From Platycnemis pennipes (taxonomy: Eukaryota; Arthropoda; Insecta; Odonata; Platycnemididae), in assembly GCA_933228895.1 (NCBI GenBank), contig OW121852.1, positions 134,225,544 to 134,289,543 of the forward strand: a DNA stretch of 64,000 nucleotides, written 5' to 3'. Each line of letters begins with the position of its first letter. The stretch's first letter is position 1. Of the stretch, positions 52,701 through 61,295 are shown one piece after another. The position numbers were made by a program, and so were the translations under genes. The notes under the pieces are model-generated. The model was not told where the DNA came from. It saw only the letters and a program-made list of their open reading frames with translations, and made no database searches.

Positions 52701-55700
52701 ATGGTATACAGATGGCTCCAAGAAAGAATGAAGAGTGGGAGCAGGGGTCTACAATTGTAGCACACCAAGGAAGCTCTCAATCCCTCTGGGAAAATATGCT
52801 ACGGTGTTCCAGGCAGAGGTAGATGCACTCCTCACCTACGCGTATGTTATCAAAGAAGTTGGGATGTTTAACAGACCAATACTGATAGTCACTGATATTC
52901 ATTGATAGTCAAGCTGCTTTAAAAGCCCTGACATCACCATGGTGCAAATCACAGCTGCTGCAGGAGTGTCATGAGGCACTCAATGATATAGGCAGAAGCA
53001 GCAAGGTGGAACTCTTCTGGGTGCCTGGTCATGCAGGCATATCTGGAAATGAGATGGCTGATGAGCTGGCAAGGGCCGGTTCCAGCCGAGATGCAATTGG
53101 ACCAGAGCCAATCATACCTATTGCTATTTCAATAGGGATAGCAGAAATTAGAATGTGGGGCTTAGCCCAGCATCCCACATATTATGAGAGTGCCTCGCTG
53201 TGATGATGACTCGGAATAGGTAGCTGGGTTCTTCATTGTTGGAACCAAGGGAGATCCCCATAGAGGTCCTTCTGGCCTTCAGCAAGGTGATTGATAGGCG
53301 ACCTATAGGCGATTTCTCCAGAAGGGTAGTTGGCACAATGGACCAATAAGTGCCTCAGGGCCTCCGTTGTGAGGAGCTCCACCACCATTCCAATCTAATC
53401 TAATGCCTTGTTTTCCACATACAGTGAAGCCCACTTATATCAAACCCCTTTATAACAAAGTGAAGGCTATTCCCAGTCAAAGAGCGGCTGGGAAAAACTG
53501 GTCCACATGTAACGAAGTTCGGTTATTATGAAGTAAATATTCAGCCCCTTCAACTTTGTCATAAACGGACTTGACTGTATTCATATTTTTTTAATTTTTA
53601 TTAATTATGCACTTTCAGGCTAAAACAAAAAACCGCAGCCTTAACGGCAAAAATTAATTGCTTGATGATAGTATTTATTTTCCTTGCAAACCTGCCCAAA
53701 AATGGGGGTACATGGGATACACGAGCATGTGGTGTACACAAGTGAGTACAGTATTCAGCCAGTGGCAGAGTAAACATGGTGGCAATAAGGCTGACTTGCT
53801 CAATAGCAAGTGAAAGTTGCAACATAAGAATGCACTGTTCCACTAAATGGCAAAAGAGAATAAGAAAGCTTCCATTAAGCTGGAGCATAACTTCCATTAA
53901 GATGGATTTCTTGTAGAGGTGGGTCGAATCCAGTTTTTCTCAACTCCCAATCTTATCTTTACCTTAAATCCTAAATTATACCTAAAATCTACATTTCTTT
54001 ATACCAACTGGGCTGTTGGGCAAATAGGGCTATCAAGAAATCTATTCTATCAATGCTTTTGATTATGATCATTGGTTGAGGATGGTAAAGTTGAATTAAA
54101 AGGAACGCAAGGATATTCATAGGCTGTGAATGTGACTCAGATTTGTAAGGATTCGGATTCAAGGTGAAACTCAATGGATTCCAGGCTTTAAAAATTCGAC
54201 AAAAGAGGCAGTATTCAAGGGATTCAAATGTCCCATCCCTAATGTGATGTTACACCATTCACGAATACAATTCAAAGAATAGAATGCAAGGGAGGCAAAG
54301 AAAGGATCTTTTGGAGCAATATGGGCAGTGGGTGCATATTCACCTTGAGGCCCTTGTCTCCGATGTCATTGGAGGCGAGGGAAAGGCGGCGGATGGCAAG
54401 GTTCCTGTGCTGGCCCAACACCTGTGCCACAGTGCCAAACTCCTTGGGCCCCAGGCCCATGTCGTCCAAGCTGAGGGAGTGGATGGCTTCACACATCTCC
54501 AGGGACTGGCTCACCTCTTTGTCCGGCTCTTCAAGGCAATGGGAGAGGAATTGTAGCAATCATGTTACGGCGGAAACTCGATGTTATAAAATCCACAGGA
54601 CCCATGTGGCAGAAGTCAGTCATGCAATTTTGCACTAACTTTGATTTTTGAACATGCCAACTTTGATTCAACATTGCCAATGTTGATCAACATTGCCAAC
54701 TATGATTCAACATTCTCAAAGTTGATGCAATATGATGTCATTGTATGTATGATCATTCATATCACATACAAAGTTCTCACCAAAATGCATCACGACATTG
54801 ACAAGTTACATACAAGAGTTTTCACACAGCTTTTCAGATAAGTGGTGCACATATTATTAGATGTTGTCACAGATACATACATAAAGACAATAAAATACAA
54901 AGTCCACATTTAAATTGTACTGAGATCCATTACAAAAAATTCCTCAATTGAATAAAGGGGATACTTTAATAGCCACACTCTTATTCTCATTGTAAACTGA
55001 ATATAGCGTTATCTGCTTATTTTTTATTGTAAAATCAGCAACCCAACTTGCCATCAGACAGATATTTTAAAAGAATTCCAGACCGGGTAGACTAAGCTAA
55101 GCAATGAGAAGTACAGAAGTGGAACTGACGATGAAGTTATTACTCATAAAACAAGCTAGATGAATGCTTGTGGTCATTTGTTTTCTCAAAATAGATCATT
55201 TCAGGGATAAATTTCCATGTACTATTTAGAGAAAAAAGGCATTGACGATATTTATTTATTTATTATCAATATTTGCATAAAAGTGTATTTCGATGCTCCC
55301 ACACCCCCTTTGACCCTCAATCGATATCTGTAATTAATAAAATCATTTGTTGAATAAAGGAAAATTTATTGAGTTTCAGCAGGCAAATCACTTTTTAAAA
55401 TAATGAACCCTCTGAGGCATTTCAAATCGGAACAAGCTGCATTTCCATTTTTCAACCAGACGTCATGAAAGACTATTGAAACAAGAACTGCTGAAAACTA
55501 GAAGACCTAAGAAGATAATGATGAAGATGACTGTGATGACATGTAAAAGCAACACTAAGTCTCAAACAATTTCATCATTTATGGACAAAAAAGTTGATTT
55601 TTTTGTTTCTCCGTGAACTCGAAATTTTTAAAAGGTTTGAAATCAATACAGAATTTCTGAATTCTTACTTTGCTAAAATATGTGAAAATGGACATTATTT

Positions 55701-57042
55701 AAAATATAAAAAAACTTGGCAAAACAGTTTAATGTTGTAAACCCTCTTAGTGCTGACCTTTCTCCTGGGGTACTAGCGATAAATGCGGAGGTTAATTTAA
55801 TAAATTGTAGCACCTTAGGAAAAAAAAAATTATGAAGCTATTGTTATAAATATCCAAAATGGTTATTTTTCATTACTTAAGTTGAACTAACTAATAATGA
55901 CAAATTTTTTTTACAGTGACAGAAAAATAAATGTCATTATTTTATTGTCAGAAAGTTGAACAATATATTGATATTAGGCTGATATATCGGCCCGCTGCAA
56001 TTTTCTCCCGAGATGCAAAAGCCGATATATCGGCCTGCCGCACTAGGAGGGTTAATGACACTGCCAAAAGCTGAGTAAAATTAACCCATGATTTCAAATC
56101 CTATTTGACAAAAGTCAAACAACAGCAATTTCTGTTATAAATTGCATCAAAATGTACAAACATTTTTCCTGACTTCAAAAGTTTCTCGCCTAAATGCCAA
56201 ATATCACCAAAAAATGGTTAGACTAAAACTTCAAGGCAACAAAATTGCCTATGAAATGAAATAAGAATTAGATTTGTATGATGAATAGTTTTTCTTTAAT
56301 AGAGGAAAAACAGCCATTTTGTGCAGAAAATAATATTTTTTCTAGACTTCAACCTCCTTGAGACATGGGTTAACGTTATCCAAATGAGTTGGCACTTTGC
56401 CAATCTTATTTTCCAGCCAATCAGCAACTTTTACAGGAATCCCCCATAAATAATCGAACATTGATTTCTGGTGACCACCCCAGTGGATATATTAATAAAA
56501 AGTGGGGATTTTTGCAAATGCATCCTCCATACAAAGATTTCCAGCCATCCACAGCTGCATCTAAAACTTACTCAAAGCTAAAAGCAAGAGAAACTTCCAA
56601 TGAGACATGTCGTCACACTCAATTCATGCACCTATTTCATATGACGAGATGCCTCATCCAAGTGGTTAACATGTTCTTGAAGAGCTGTGCACCTACCATC
56701 CACAATGACTGATTTATCAACGTGAGTAAATACTCCTTGATAGTGGTCCAACAAACAAAGGAAAAATGCAAATCACACGCTATCGTACAAATTGGACCGA
56801 GCAGTTCTGACTTCACACACGTTTACAACAAACAGATGCACTCACCCACGTGGTTGGAACGGCATGCTTTGCTGTAGCTCTCAGTTATGGGCGGGAGGGT
56901 GAGGGAGGTCACGTTTGCAACGAGGACCATTGCCTGAGGGTCACCGCCCGCGAGGGACGAGAGGAAGGTGACCGGGTCGTTCCTCGAGAGCACAGCACCC
57001 TCACGGGTGTGCAGCATCAACTCCACGCTCACGCCCTTGAAC
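34743..57042 (-). CDS. TONSL: Tonsoku-like protein (TONSL), 3' six exons; 5' end outside window
   Basis: Minus-strand exons: 57042-56846, 54528-54344, 52269-52135, 50259-50097, 47929-47668 and 35130-34743 (stop TGA). All use GT/AG and all phases agree. The first carries the end of the ubiquitin-like domain and a linker, with NVTSLTLPPITESYSKACRS, close to the vertebrate protein at that point. The next four carry leucine-rich repeats (LAIRRLSLASNDIGDKGL, SLVTLDLSCNGI, LAELNLSHNPLKDTG, LERLDVSLNALGPEG, LVELDLSQTLV). The last has the final repeats (GLDCNPHLTSLSLRRLLE, GLCVSLSGCPKIF) and a C terminus without repeats. TONSL, with MMS22L, reads new histone H4 and promotes RAD51 loading at stalled replication forks. 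The N-terminal TPR and ankyrin parts should be encoded to the right of 64000. The last intron (12.5 kb) holds a full-length LINE and a Tigger-like element; other introns hold MITEs. I see no break in the coding part. Confidence 0.88.
35135..37580. other. TONSL intron sequence; no gene seen
   Basis: There is a short tandem duplication at 35651-35720. TAACTTTAATCAGTTA-type low-complexity hairpins lie at 36000-36115 and 37010-37135 (for example AAAAGTAACTTTTAACGT followed by its inverse). Frames at 36428-36850 overlap each other and show no domain. Confidence 0.35.
35651..35720. repeat. Tandem duplication, about 35-39 bp
   Basis: CAGGGACAGCAACAA(CGCT)ATTCCTCC then AAATTACTAG occurs twice in a row; the second copy lacks four bases. 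Confidence 0.8.
38005..38540. repeat. Satellite-like block of CGGGGCACGATAAAATAT
   Basis: From about 38100 to 38240, near-perfect 18-bp units CGGGGCACGATAAAATAT/GATGT follow one another about eight times. Degenerate CGATATC/ATCGCGATAA words extend to about 38540. Many units are partly self-complementary (ATATCG, CGATAT). Confidence 0.8.
39068..39315. mobile_element. Tigger-like element, partial copy 2
   Basis: GTGGAAGCTTGGTATAAAGA, then CAATGGCTGAGAAATCA, CATGCTATTAGAAACGGGTG, CGATCATTTTGCGAATTAAA and AATGACTCGCCGAAATATGG follow the order of the copy at 30525 with a gap of about 90 bp after AAATCA. Confidence 0.75.
40515..41624. other. TONSL intron sequence; no gene seen
   Basis: Only short frames without motifs. 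It ends at the LINE target site TAAACACACTTA. Confidence 0.35.
41962..42642 (+). CDS. LINE ORF1, N-terminal part (acidic, repetitive)
   Basis: 226 codons. After a (G/E)GVMEGVMEG-type tandem stretch (residues 11-35) there are three repeats of about 36 residues (ESPCGAPNEDAASTTSSLP, VSPCGAPSEDAAPTTPSLS, VSPCGAPDEDAASIVPSLP). A Ser/Glu-rich part and a basic C terminus (ARRRKRKKPG) follow. No known domain is present. The stop at 42640-42642 falls inside the next frame, which encodes the DUF4780-like domain. The pair therefore reads like one ORF1 separated by a -1 change of frame. Whether that is programmed frameshifting or a single-base error in this copy cannot be told here. Confidence 0.75.
   Translation: MGPNMDTNQITKEGAMEGVMEGVMEGVVEGAMEGAERHTLKMDSCSLTSLVEEAILLESPCGAPNEDAASTTSSLPVGEAILLVSPCGAPSEDAAPTTPSLSMEEAILSVSPCGAPDEDAASIVPSLPTHLEEMGNLSDSSESTIKEAPGRGSPPKGVDSDSGASINTLGSVSQRMERLTTEGKRTGAARRRKRKKPGAGGCGESLPDPPAHGGTAGVTAGGEWGR
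42630..43388 (+). CDS. LINE ORF1, C-terminal part with DUF4780-like domain
   Basis: This 252-codon frame begins without an ATG near the overlap (the apparent first codon is GTG), which supports translation by frame change from the upstream frame. It starts with a basic stretch (VKRRRTPGG, KRAKTGSRPSYAEASR). A folded domain of about 150 residues follows, with LEISCDDDRSAAWLVEAAKR, a RRRRVMIWVPG strand, LLGRLQRVNPGLQIALWRP and a RFVLGVDEASI strand. That is the DUF4780 pattern found in ORF1-type proteins of insect LOA/R1-like LINEs, a likely RNA-binding fold. No CCHC knuckle is seen. TAA (43386-43388) lies two bases before the ORF2 ATG, a spacing suited to termination-reinitiation. Confidence 0.75.
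   Translation: MGTIETPPTSVKRRRTPGGTPTNKIQDAKRAKTGSRPSYAEASRNFKKMAIIPIGYPQVMMIEEWQEEIERRLEGLWDEVPEDQDLPVFRGTRFANGALEISCDDDRSAAWLVEAAKRMGPVEGTIFQAVDADKLIRRRRVMIWVPGRSKPDTKTLLGRLQRVNPGLQIALWRPYERCDTPRGTRFVLGVDEASIKCLTAPNFKGTIGLQQVEVTLLGRDGAEEKPHTSEDGKVQHPPKEKVLGEEDGAGRA
43391..47035 (+). CDS. LINE ORF2: endonuclease, reverse transcriptase, RNase H (1214 residues)
   Basis: Unbroken frame. Residues about 1-230 form an APE-type endonuclease: LQANLQHSRAA, ALIQEPW (catalytic Glu), VVCSSYLPYDSP, LIIGCDANSHHIVWG and SDHRHILF. RT spans about 430-760: VVFIPKPGKTDY, SFRGISLMSFLLKTLEKIVD, FLDVEGAFNNTSF (catalytic Asp), RGCPQGGVLSPLLWNMVVD and GYADDVVIL (active site, near 669). RNase H spans about 938-1060: VWYTDGSRKEGRAGAGIY, FQAEVYALL, CTDSQAAL and LFWVPGHAGISGNEMADELA, giving the D-E-D-D set. 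The C-terminal part has CRWCEEGDETTSHILCECP, a Cys/His motif near 1156. This is the order in LOA/R1/I-group LINEs. The length is normal, and all catalytic residues I can check are present. Confidence 0.95.
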   Translation: MAGIDMLQANLQHSRAASGVLQRILSKGEVKIALIQEPWAFQGRVRGLGMTVGKVFYCTTVDRPRACIYVNGINATHLSEFTTRDQAVVLLTLGEGENRRRVVVCSSYLPYDSPAPPPSNEMERLVSHCKTNKWDLIIGCDANSHHIVWGSGSTNGRGESLLEYLMSTELQILNKGSQPTFANSIRQEVIDITLCTSSLLHRIDGWRVSGEITLSDHRHILFTLLESNYREITYRNPRNTNWGLYRERLGAALEGAPQCKFRNVDEVEAAVEHLQNSIITSYENSCPLMTRKEGCKLPWWGAELDGLRRGTRKLFNKAKRTRMPRDWENFKVAQRRYKAAIKRCKRDSWRGFCESVETVPQMARLHKILSKDSEAGVGSLLLPSGDFTSSDKEALKLMLETHFPGSRELREMQYGRNPIRPARTEWRLSSSIVTYSVTKWAIMSFSPFKAAGEDGVFPALLQEGQDLLLLPMVRIFRSCLAYGYVPKAWRVTKVVFIPKPGKTDYTRADSFRGISLMSFLLKTLEKIVDRYIREGPLRDHPLHLYQHAYQKGKSVETALHNLVSRIEGVLEHGMYGLGAFLDVEGAFNNTSFDQICIAAGRHGIHAHIVSWIRHMLEQRTVKVVLRDSSMKVAVTRGCPQGGVLSPLLWNMVVDSLILKLNKTGAYTQGYADDVVILITGKYLDTVSGLMQKALDKVMGWCAETGLTVNPEKTKLVLFTNKRKMEGFRPPSLQGKVLHPSPSVKYLGVILDSKLNWGEHLETKAKKACASLWMCRRTLGKTWGLQPKATRWIYTAVIKPSFLYCSIVWWKRVRLKTAENKLNHLQRMACMGITGAMRTTPTLALETLLNLPPLYVEAEVQARTAAYRLKCMGQWYDKGSSYGHRQVWTELMKSSPILGMGSDGMIARFNQTPPYFKTHFPDREQWARGKGKDLHSGAEVWYTDGSRKEGRAGAGIYNCSTQRKLSIPLGKYATVFQAEVYALLTCAYAIKEIGKFNRPIHICTDSQAALKALTSPWCKSQLLQECREALNNIARCGKVELFWVPGHAGISGNEMADELARAGSSRDPVGPEPIIPIASSVGMAEIRMWGLARHSEIWRVAPGLRQAKLHIGEPRPGPARRLLSLNRGQLRTVVGLLTGHYQVMRHLHLLGIVDSPRCRWCEEGDETTSHILCECPAVMRTRNRYLGSPFLEPREVREIPIGDLLAFSKAIGLYG
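47147..47380. other. TONSL intron sequence right of the LINE
   Basis: No frame or repeat ends; normal AT-rich intron sequence resumes after the target duplication. Confidence 0.4.
47382..47523. repeat. 43-bp tandem repeat, 3.3 copies
   Basis: Units starting AGTTTCCAAGTGATGTTTCC begin at 47382, 47425 and 47468, with only one or two changes, and a partial fourth starts at 47511. It is a minisatellite about 150 bases from a TONSL exon end. Confidence 0.9.
48109..48903. mobile_element. hAT-type MITE with 8-bp duplication
   Basis: The ends TAGAGATGGG and, in inverse, TAGAGATGGG are exact. Just inside them are TCGAAT/ATTCGA words. The flanks are GTTAAAAC (48101-48108) and GTTAAGAC (48904-48911), an 8-bp duplication with one change. 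TIR of the TAGAG(A/G)TGGG type with 8-bp duplication is characteristic of hAT. The 795-bp interior has no transposase frame. Confidence 0.85.
48912..50096. other. TONSL intron sequence; no gene seen
   Basis: Short frames at 48883-49119 and 49336-49602 overlap on both strands and show no domain. No repeat ends recognised. Confidence 0.35.
50260..51800. other. TONSL intron sequence; short GGATC/GATCC-rich patches
   Basis: At 50935-51045 GGATCGGATCC and CGGATTCAGATTC words are frequent, a style also seen at 62150-62250. These may be decayed hAT-like MITEs, but no paired ends were found. Confidence 0.3.
51801..51990. repeat. Large near-perfect palindrome with Penelope-type end sequence
   Basis: The left arm from about 51808 (TTTTCTCGGGTTGTTCACCG...CATTTCAGCTGACGTTTCGA then TCCTCGACTCGAGGGTCATC TTCA) is matched in inverse by the right arm from about 51912 to 51988. 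There are about 80 bp per arm, four or five differences and a spacer of about 17 bases. Each arm contains GATGACCCTCGAGTCGAGGATCGAAAC; in the left arm's inverse this is preceded by CTGAAGA, so CUGANGA, a stem and GAAAC, the hammerhead core order, are all present. Similar GA-AGATGAC...TCGAAACGTC ends occur in Penelope-like elements. Confidence 0.75.
52270..52640. other. TONSL intron sequence; no gene seen
   Basis: AT-rich; no supported frame or repeat. It ends at the 5'-truncated LINE copy. Confidence 0.4.
52655..53404 (+). pseudogene. 5'-truncated second copy of the LOA/R1-like LINE
   Basis: This matches the full-length LINE from GGGCTAGAGGAAAGGGGAAA (46160s) to its end. RNase H pieces are recognisable (DGSKKE, FQAEV(D)ALL, LFWVPGHAGISGNEMADELA intact in 53006-53100). 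An internal deletion joins WGLAQ to HPTYYESASL, omitting about 200 bases present in the full copy. Stops occur (for example after SKKE). The 3' end ACCACCATTCCAATCTAATC TAAT has the same oligomer tail. It is older than the copy at 41637 and lies in the same gene, in the same orientation. Confidence 0.9.
53422..53577. mobile_element. Tigger/pogo-type MITE, 156 bp
   Basis: Ends CAGTGAAGCCCACTTATATC and, in inverse, CAGTCAAGTCCGTTTATGAC with TA on both outer sides (53420-53421, 53578-53579). Inner TTTATAACAAAG / CTTTGTCATAAA continue the pairing. TA duplication and a CAGT end fit the Tc1/mariner-pogo group. No coding. Confidence 0.75.
53914..54241. mobile_element. hAT-like MITE, 328 bp
   Basis: Ends TAGAGGTGGGTCGAATCC and, in inverse, TAGGGATGGGACATTTGAATC. 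The TAG(A/G)G(A/G)TGGG core equals that of the element at 48109. The 8-base flanks do not match, so the duplication is decayed or the boundaries are slightly off. The interior repeats TAAATCCTAAAT-like words. Confidence 0.6.
54530..55735. other. TONSL intron sequence; simple internal repetition
   Basis: At 54645-54735 the phrase CAACATTGCCAA(C/T)(T/G)(A/T)TGATT is repeated four or five times (period about 25). The rest is AT-rich without supported frames. Confidence 0.4.
55742..56051. mobile_element. piggyBac-type MITE, 310 bp
   Basis: Ends ACCCTCTTAGTGCTG and, in inverse, ACCCTCCTAGTGCGG. The right flank is TTAA (56052-56055); the left flank TAAA is one change from it. Inside the right end, GATATATCGGCC occurs twice around a short spacer. 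The TTAA flank and CCC end place it with piggyBac-like elements. A related end lies at 57330. Confidence 0.65.
56056..56845. other. TONSL intron sequence; no gene seen
   Basis: The frame at 56389-56712 (107 codons) contains no recognisable domain and no favourable composition; it is probably chance. Confidence 0.35.
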
Positions 57043-58040
57043 CTGTGGGTGGCAAGCAAATGCACAAATCAACAGGCGGCAGAGGGAAATCTTTGGCTCA
57101 CACCTGGGCCAAGGGGCAACAAACAGGCAGCCACGATAAACCCTTCAAAATGTTGTAGCTACACATGAATTCAAAACAGATAAACAAAGGTTTCAGTTCA
57201 CCAGCAAGGAAAAGTCACTCAAAAGAATGCACTGCAGCGACCCCCAAAATCATCAAAATATTTATGTGCTGATTGTGGAGGGCCACAGATATTAGTTCCA
57301 AAAATTGCAATCAATTGTGGTTTTAACCCTTTGAGAGCCACACGACGATATATTGTCGTTTGCAGAATGTGCCAGAAGTGCCAACGACGTTATATCATTG
57401 TCTGTGGAGACCTGTTAAAACAATGTTTTTCTCGTTCTTTATATACTTTAAATTTCACATAACACAAGAAGGATCTTTTAACCCTTTTACTGTGGAGGAC
57501 CGATTTTTCAGCTGAGTTATTTTGGTATGTTTCACAAGGTCTTCGTTATCTGTGGTGTGTAGGTTTTCTGAATCACATTGATGTTAGTGCTGACTCATGT
57601 GTTGGAATTTTTTTTTGCTTTGTGTCAGCACATCCTCAGACCTTTGCTGCTGCACCACTTAAGATAACACGGCACCGACTGTCAGCCTCGTTATCATAGT
57701 AGACAAGGCAGTAACAATTGAAAGATGATGTGGAGCATAAAAAATACAATGTGTGCCATCTCTTGTTGTTGTTTACACAATGAAATTTCACTAGTGGCTT
57801 TCAGAAAGTGAAATAACCCTTTTGCCTGATAAATTGCGTCAACTTCTAGAAATGAATTTTCACCTGGTGTTGAAGATGACAGATTAGCTGAATATATAAA
57901 TTCCCTCAGTAATGACGACGACTCTGAGGAAAGTGAAGACAGCACCCATTTCGTCGAGACACTAGTGAAGGGGAAGTGTTATCAGACTCAGGTGAAAGTG
58001 TGATAATCCTTCCTAACAAGAGACCAGCAATTATTGACTA

Positions 58041-61000
58041 CAGTAGAAACTCGAAAATACGAACTTCGAAATTACGAAATTTTGATTTTACGAAGCAAAA
58101 TCTTCGGTCCCGACCAAAAGGGTATCTAAGTGTATGTAACAGTACGCGATATTACGAAATAACGAAGTTTTAAAATTACGAACCTCGGATCTTGGTCCCG
58201 ACGTGAAAAAGTTACTCGTTTATACGAATAATGATGGATCACAGTAACGTTTCCCGGCGCTCCTTGTCAGAGTTAAACATCTAATTAATCATCGTCGCCG
58301 AATACATTATGCACTGATTGTATTACCTGAACGATATCTCATTTTTCAATGCTACAATAGTAAGGACGACTTTGAATCGTAGGCATCGTAGTTCATAAAA
58401 TATGAAACCAATCTGACAGTAAATGCGTTCAGCTTTGTAACCACGAGTCCACAGAGTTGCCAACGAGTAAAGAAAACGTAAATATGTAATTTAACTAAAT
58501 ACACATTCTCCCACATCGCCCAGCCGCGGAAACAGGATGTAGACGCCTGAATGAAACCACCCGGCCGCGTCGTCTAGCAGCGACTTCCAGACGCGACAGT
58601 TGGACGTGGCCGCTGGACGCCCCGGTGAAACCAGACCTTAAGGACGACTTTGAATCGTAGGTATCGTAGCTCATAAAATATGGAACCAATCGGACAAAAA
58701 ATGCGTTTTGCTTTGTTACCACGAGTCCACAGAGTTGCCAACGAGTAAAAAATGTGAAGTAGTCGTGTACGGATATACTCGCCGGCGAGAGACTAATTGC
58801 TACAACCAGCATTTTCCTCTCATGATCCCTGGCATTTTTTGTTACCAGTTTTCCCAAACATAAATCCATGATGAATATTCCTGGTATAGAAATCGTTTGC
58901 AATAACTATGACATGTATCGGAGATGATGCTATGTTGTTCGAGCGGTAGATTCAGTCGTGAATATAACCCAAGGAAGCTTTTTTTCTTCTCACTATTTCA
59001 GACTGATTACACTCAACCTTGCTCGACGGCATAATTATTCCGGCTGGCAATAGTTATCATCGAAGGACTCATGTTTAATTTACCGTCCTCATTGAGCGTT
59101 TTGATGTAGTCATCGAGCAAGGCTCTTCATACGCATTTCCCTTCCCTTCTTCCACCGCCAACAGCAAAGAAAATCAGAGAAAGTATGAGTTCGCATGGTT
59201 CATAGGCCATTTAGTTTAACGCACATTAATTCTAAAGGAAGACTAGTTCTGGGTGCATGCAAAATCAATGGGAAAAAACGCTCAAGCACCCATATATATA
59301 TTTATATCGGAAAATGGTGTACCCTCCTCCCCTTTCACTCCAACATAGTGATCGAAGAAATATCCTAAAAGAGAGATCACTAGGCAGTCCCCACCAGGAA
59401 AATTCACCCAGCTCTCCTTCTCCTTTGCTCCAAAACCTCGGCATACTCTCCCCCATCACCTTTCTCTCTCACTTGCGGCTAACCCATCCCTCCCACACTG
59501 GCTATATTTCCCCTTCAAGTGACCCTCCGTGTCCCCCCTTCCCGCTCTATGAGTGGGCACGAGCCATTCCCCTCACACCCAAGACCCCCGTGCCCGCCCT
59601 CCGGGATATCAGGCCCCTTCGAGTGCCCCTCCGTCCCACCCCCTCAACGCTAGGCTAGCATGAGATGCCCCACGCTGACTTTGCAGGCCCCCCATACTAG
59701 CTCTTGGGCCCTCTAAGAAGTTCCCTCCCCAATCTCAAGGAATCTGTGCACACCGATGGGTCTAACTCAGCGTAAATATTGTTTTGCGGGCATATCTTGA
59801 TTCATGGTAAAAGCTCCACTCGCCAGAGTCATGTCTTCCCTCTCCGCCGACGCAGCAAATTGAGGTAAGGGAGGAGGAAGATAAGATGCGACTATTCGGC
59901 GTAAAAATGATGATTCATTCGAGGTTTATTCTTCGCGCGCAGCCCTTGGCCTTGAATCCCAGGTGGATCACCCTCACAACAGACGTAAGATACTACGAGA
60001 CCATGGGCCTCGCAGCTGTTATTGTGAGCGGGCGAAAGGAGTAACCCCCACCCACAGCGAGGGGGAAAGGAGGGAAAGAAGGCAGCTTCCAGCTTGATGC
60101 GTGGCCTGACCTGGAGCTGCAATGCTTGGACGCAAGTCTCCTTGCTTGATCGTAAGCAAAGGAAAAACGATTAGCAAAAATATCCCACATTTCAATTCAA
60201 TAGCGAATGTTTAAAAGAATTCTGAGATATAATGAATGAAGAGCAGGCAGGCGGACCTAATCTTAATAGAACCACAACTGAAGCTTTCGTGTAATCGAGT
60301 GAAAAACGAAAATTATTGATTTGTAATGTTAGCATCGTTAGTAGCCGATGAAGTGTAAAAGGAACTATCAACCTTCACCGTTGAAGTGCGTGGCTTGTAC
60401 ACCCTACCTCTGAAAGGAGGTACACAGCTGGACTCTTCTATAACCTCTTCTTTCAGCTCTATCATCTCGGAAATAACCACGCACAAATAATCTGAATTCA
60501 AGGGAGAAAAACGATAGTTATTTCGGGAAATTAATGGGCTTAGCATTATTTATAGAAAATACATAACATGTAACCATCGCATAGCATCCGCGAGAGAATC
60601 TTATTTTCACTGTCTTAGCTTAACGTAGGTAGATACATATATTATGCCTGACGCGGAGAAAGGACCATCTTCTAACGAAATTTTATTCCTCTAATTTCAA
60701 TATCGGGTGCCAATGATCGCGTAAGTCGCACACTTCCTTATTGTAAGCATCAATCAGTATTACTAATGATTAAACATCGCTCACGCTTCAGTTTAAGAGT
60801 TCTCCAGTTAGGAAATAATATAGAAAAATGCGCTATGAAGCTTCATAGGCTTATTCCAAACTGCACAAAAAATTGGGCAAAAGACGCTTCATTGCCTAAT
60901 CATTCATAGGAAAAAAGAACGGCAAGTTAGTTGTCGCGATGTAAATTTCCGCGGGGCTTAGATGGGAGTTTAATTCTTCCGAGTTTCGGCATTTCCGCCG

Positions 61001-61295
61001 TGAAAAGATGGAACGATGTGGTGGAAATCCCGAAAATGGGAAGAATCAACCTCCGACAAATTAGTTGCGTTAAACTGTTTGCACCTTGGGAGCATGAACA
61101 CACATTTAAGTATATTTTTATGAATTATAACTTCGTAAATCATGCAAGTACGTCGCGAGAGTTCATCTTAATTTAAGGGAACGACAAAGAGCTTCATCGC
61201 GATGTTTTTGAAAGATACTCGTTGATACGAAATTTGATATTACGAAGTGCCGATTTTTCCGGTCCCGTCGACTTCGTAATTTCGAGTTTCTACTG
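58041..61295. mobile_element. Tigger/pogo-like element, 3255 bp, with TA duplication
   Basis: The ends CAGTAGAAACTCGAAAATAC and, in inverse, CAGTAGAAACTCGAAATTAC pair over about 23 bases and then loosely (TACGAAATTTTGATTTTACG on the left; TACGAAATTTGATATTACG-like on the right). TA lies on both outer sides (58039-58040 and 61296-61297). Length suits an autonomous pogo/Tigger relative, but I see no transposase frame with DDE or helix-turn-helix motifs, so it is probably a derivative with replaced contents. The inside holds a 110-bp direct repeat, a C-rich patch (59400-59660) and AT-rich sequence. Confidence 0.8.
58361..58751. repeat. Two direct copies of a 110-bp unit
   Basis: AAGGACGACTTTGAATCGTAGG through CCACAGAGTTGCCAACGAGTAA occurs at about 58362-58471 and 58640-58750 with roughly 10 differences. 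Between them lies GC-rich sequence (CCACCCGGCCGCGTCGTC). Confidence 0.85.

Noticed and set aside
56389..56712. 107-codon plus-strand frame as a gene
   Set aside because: No recognisable motif, no start context or poly(A) support, and it lies inside a TONSL intron on the other strand.
50590..57050. CARMIL/LRRC16 or FBXL gene as the source of the LRR exons
   Set aside because: The exon before the repeats carries the TLPPITESYSKAC block, and the LRR wording and order fit TONSL better.
59257..59658. 133-codon proline-rich plus-strand frame
   Set aside because: Produced by a C-rich low-complexity patch within the Tigger-like element; no domain.
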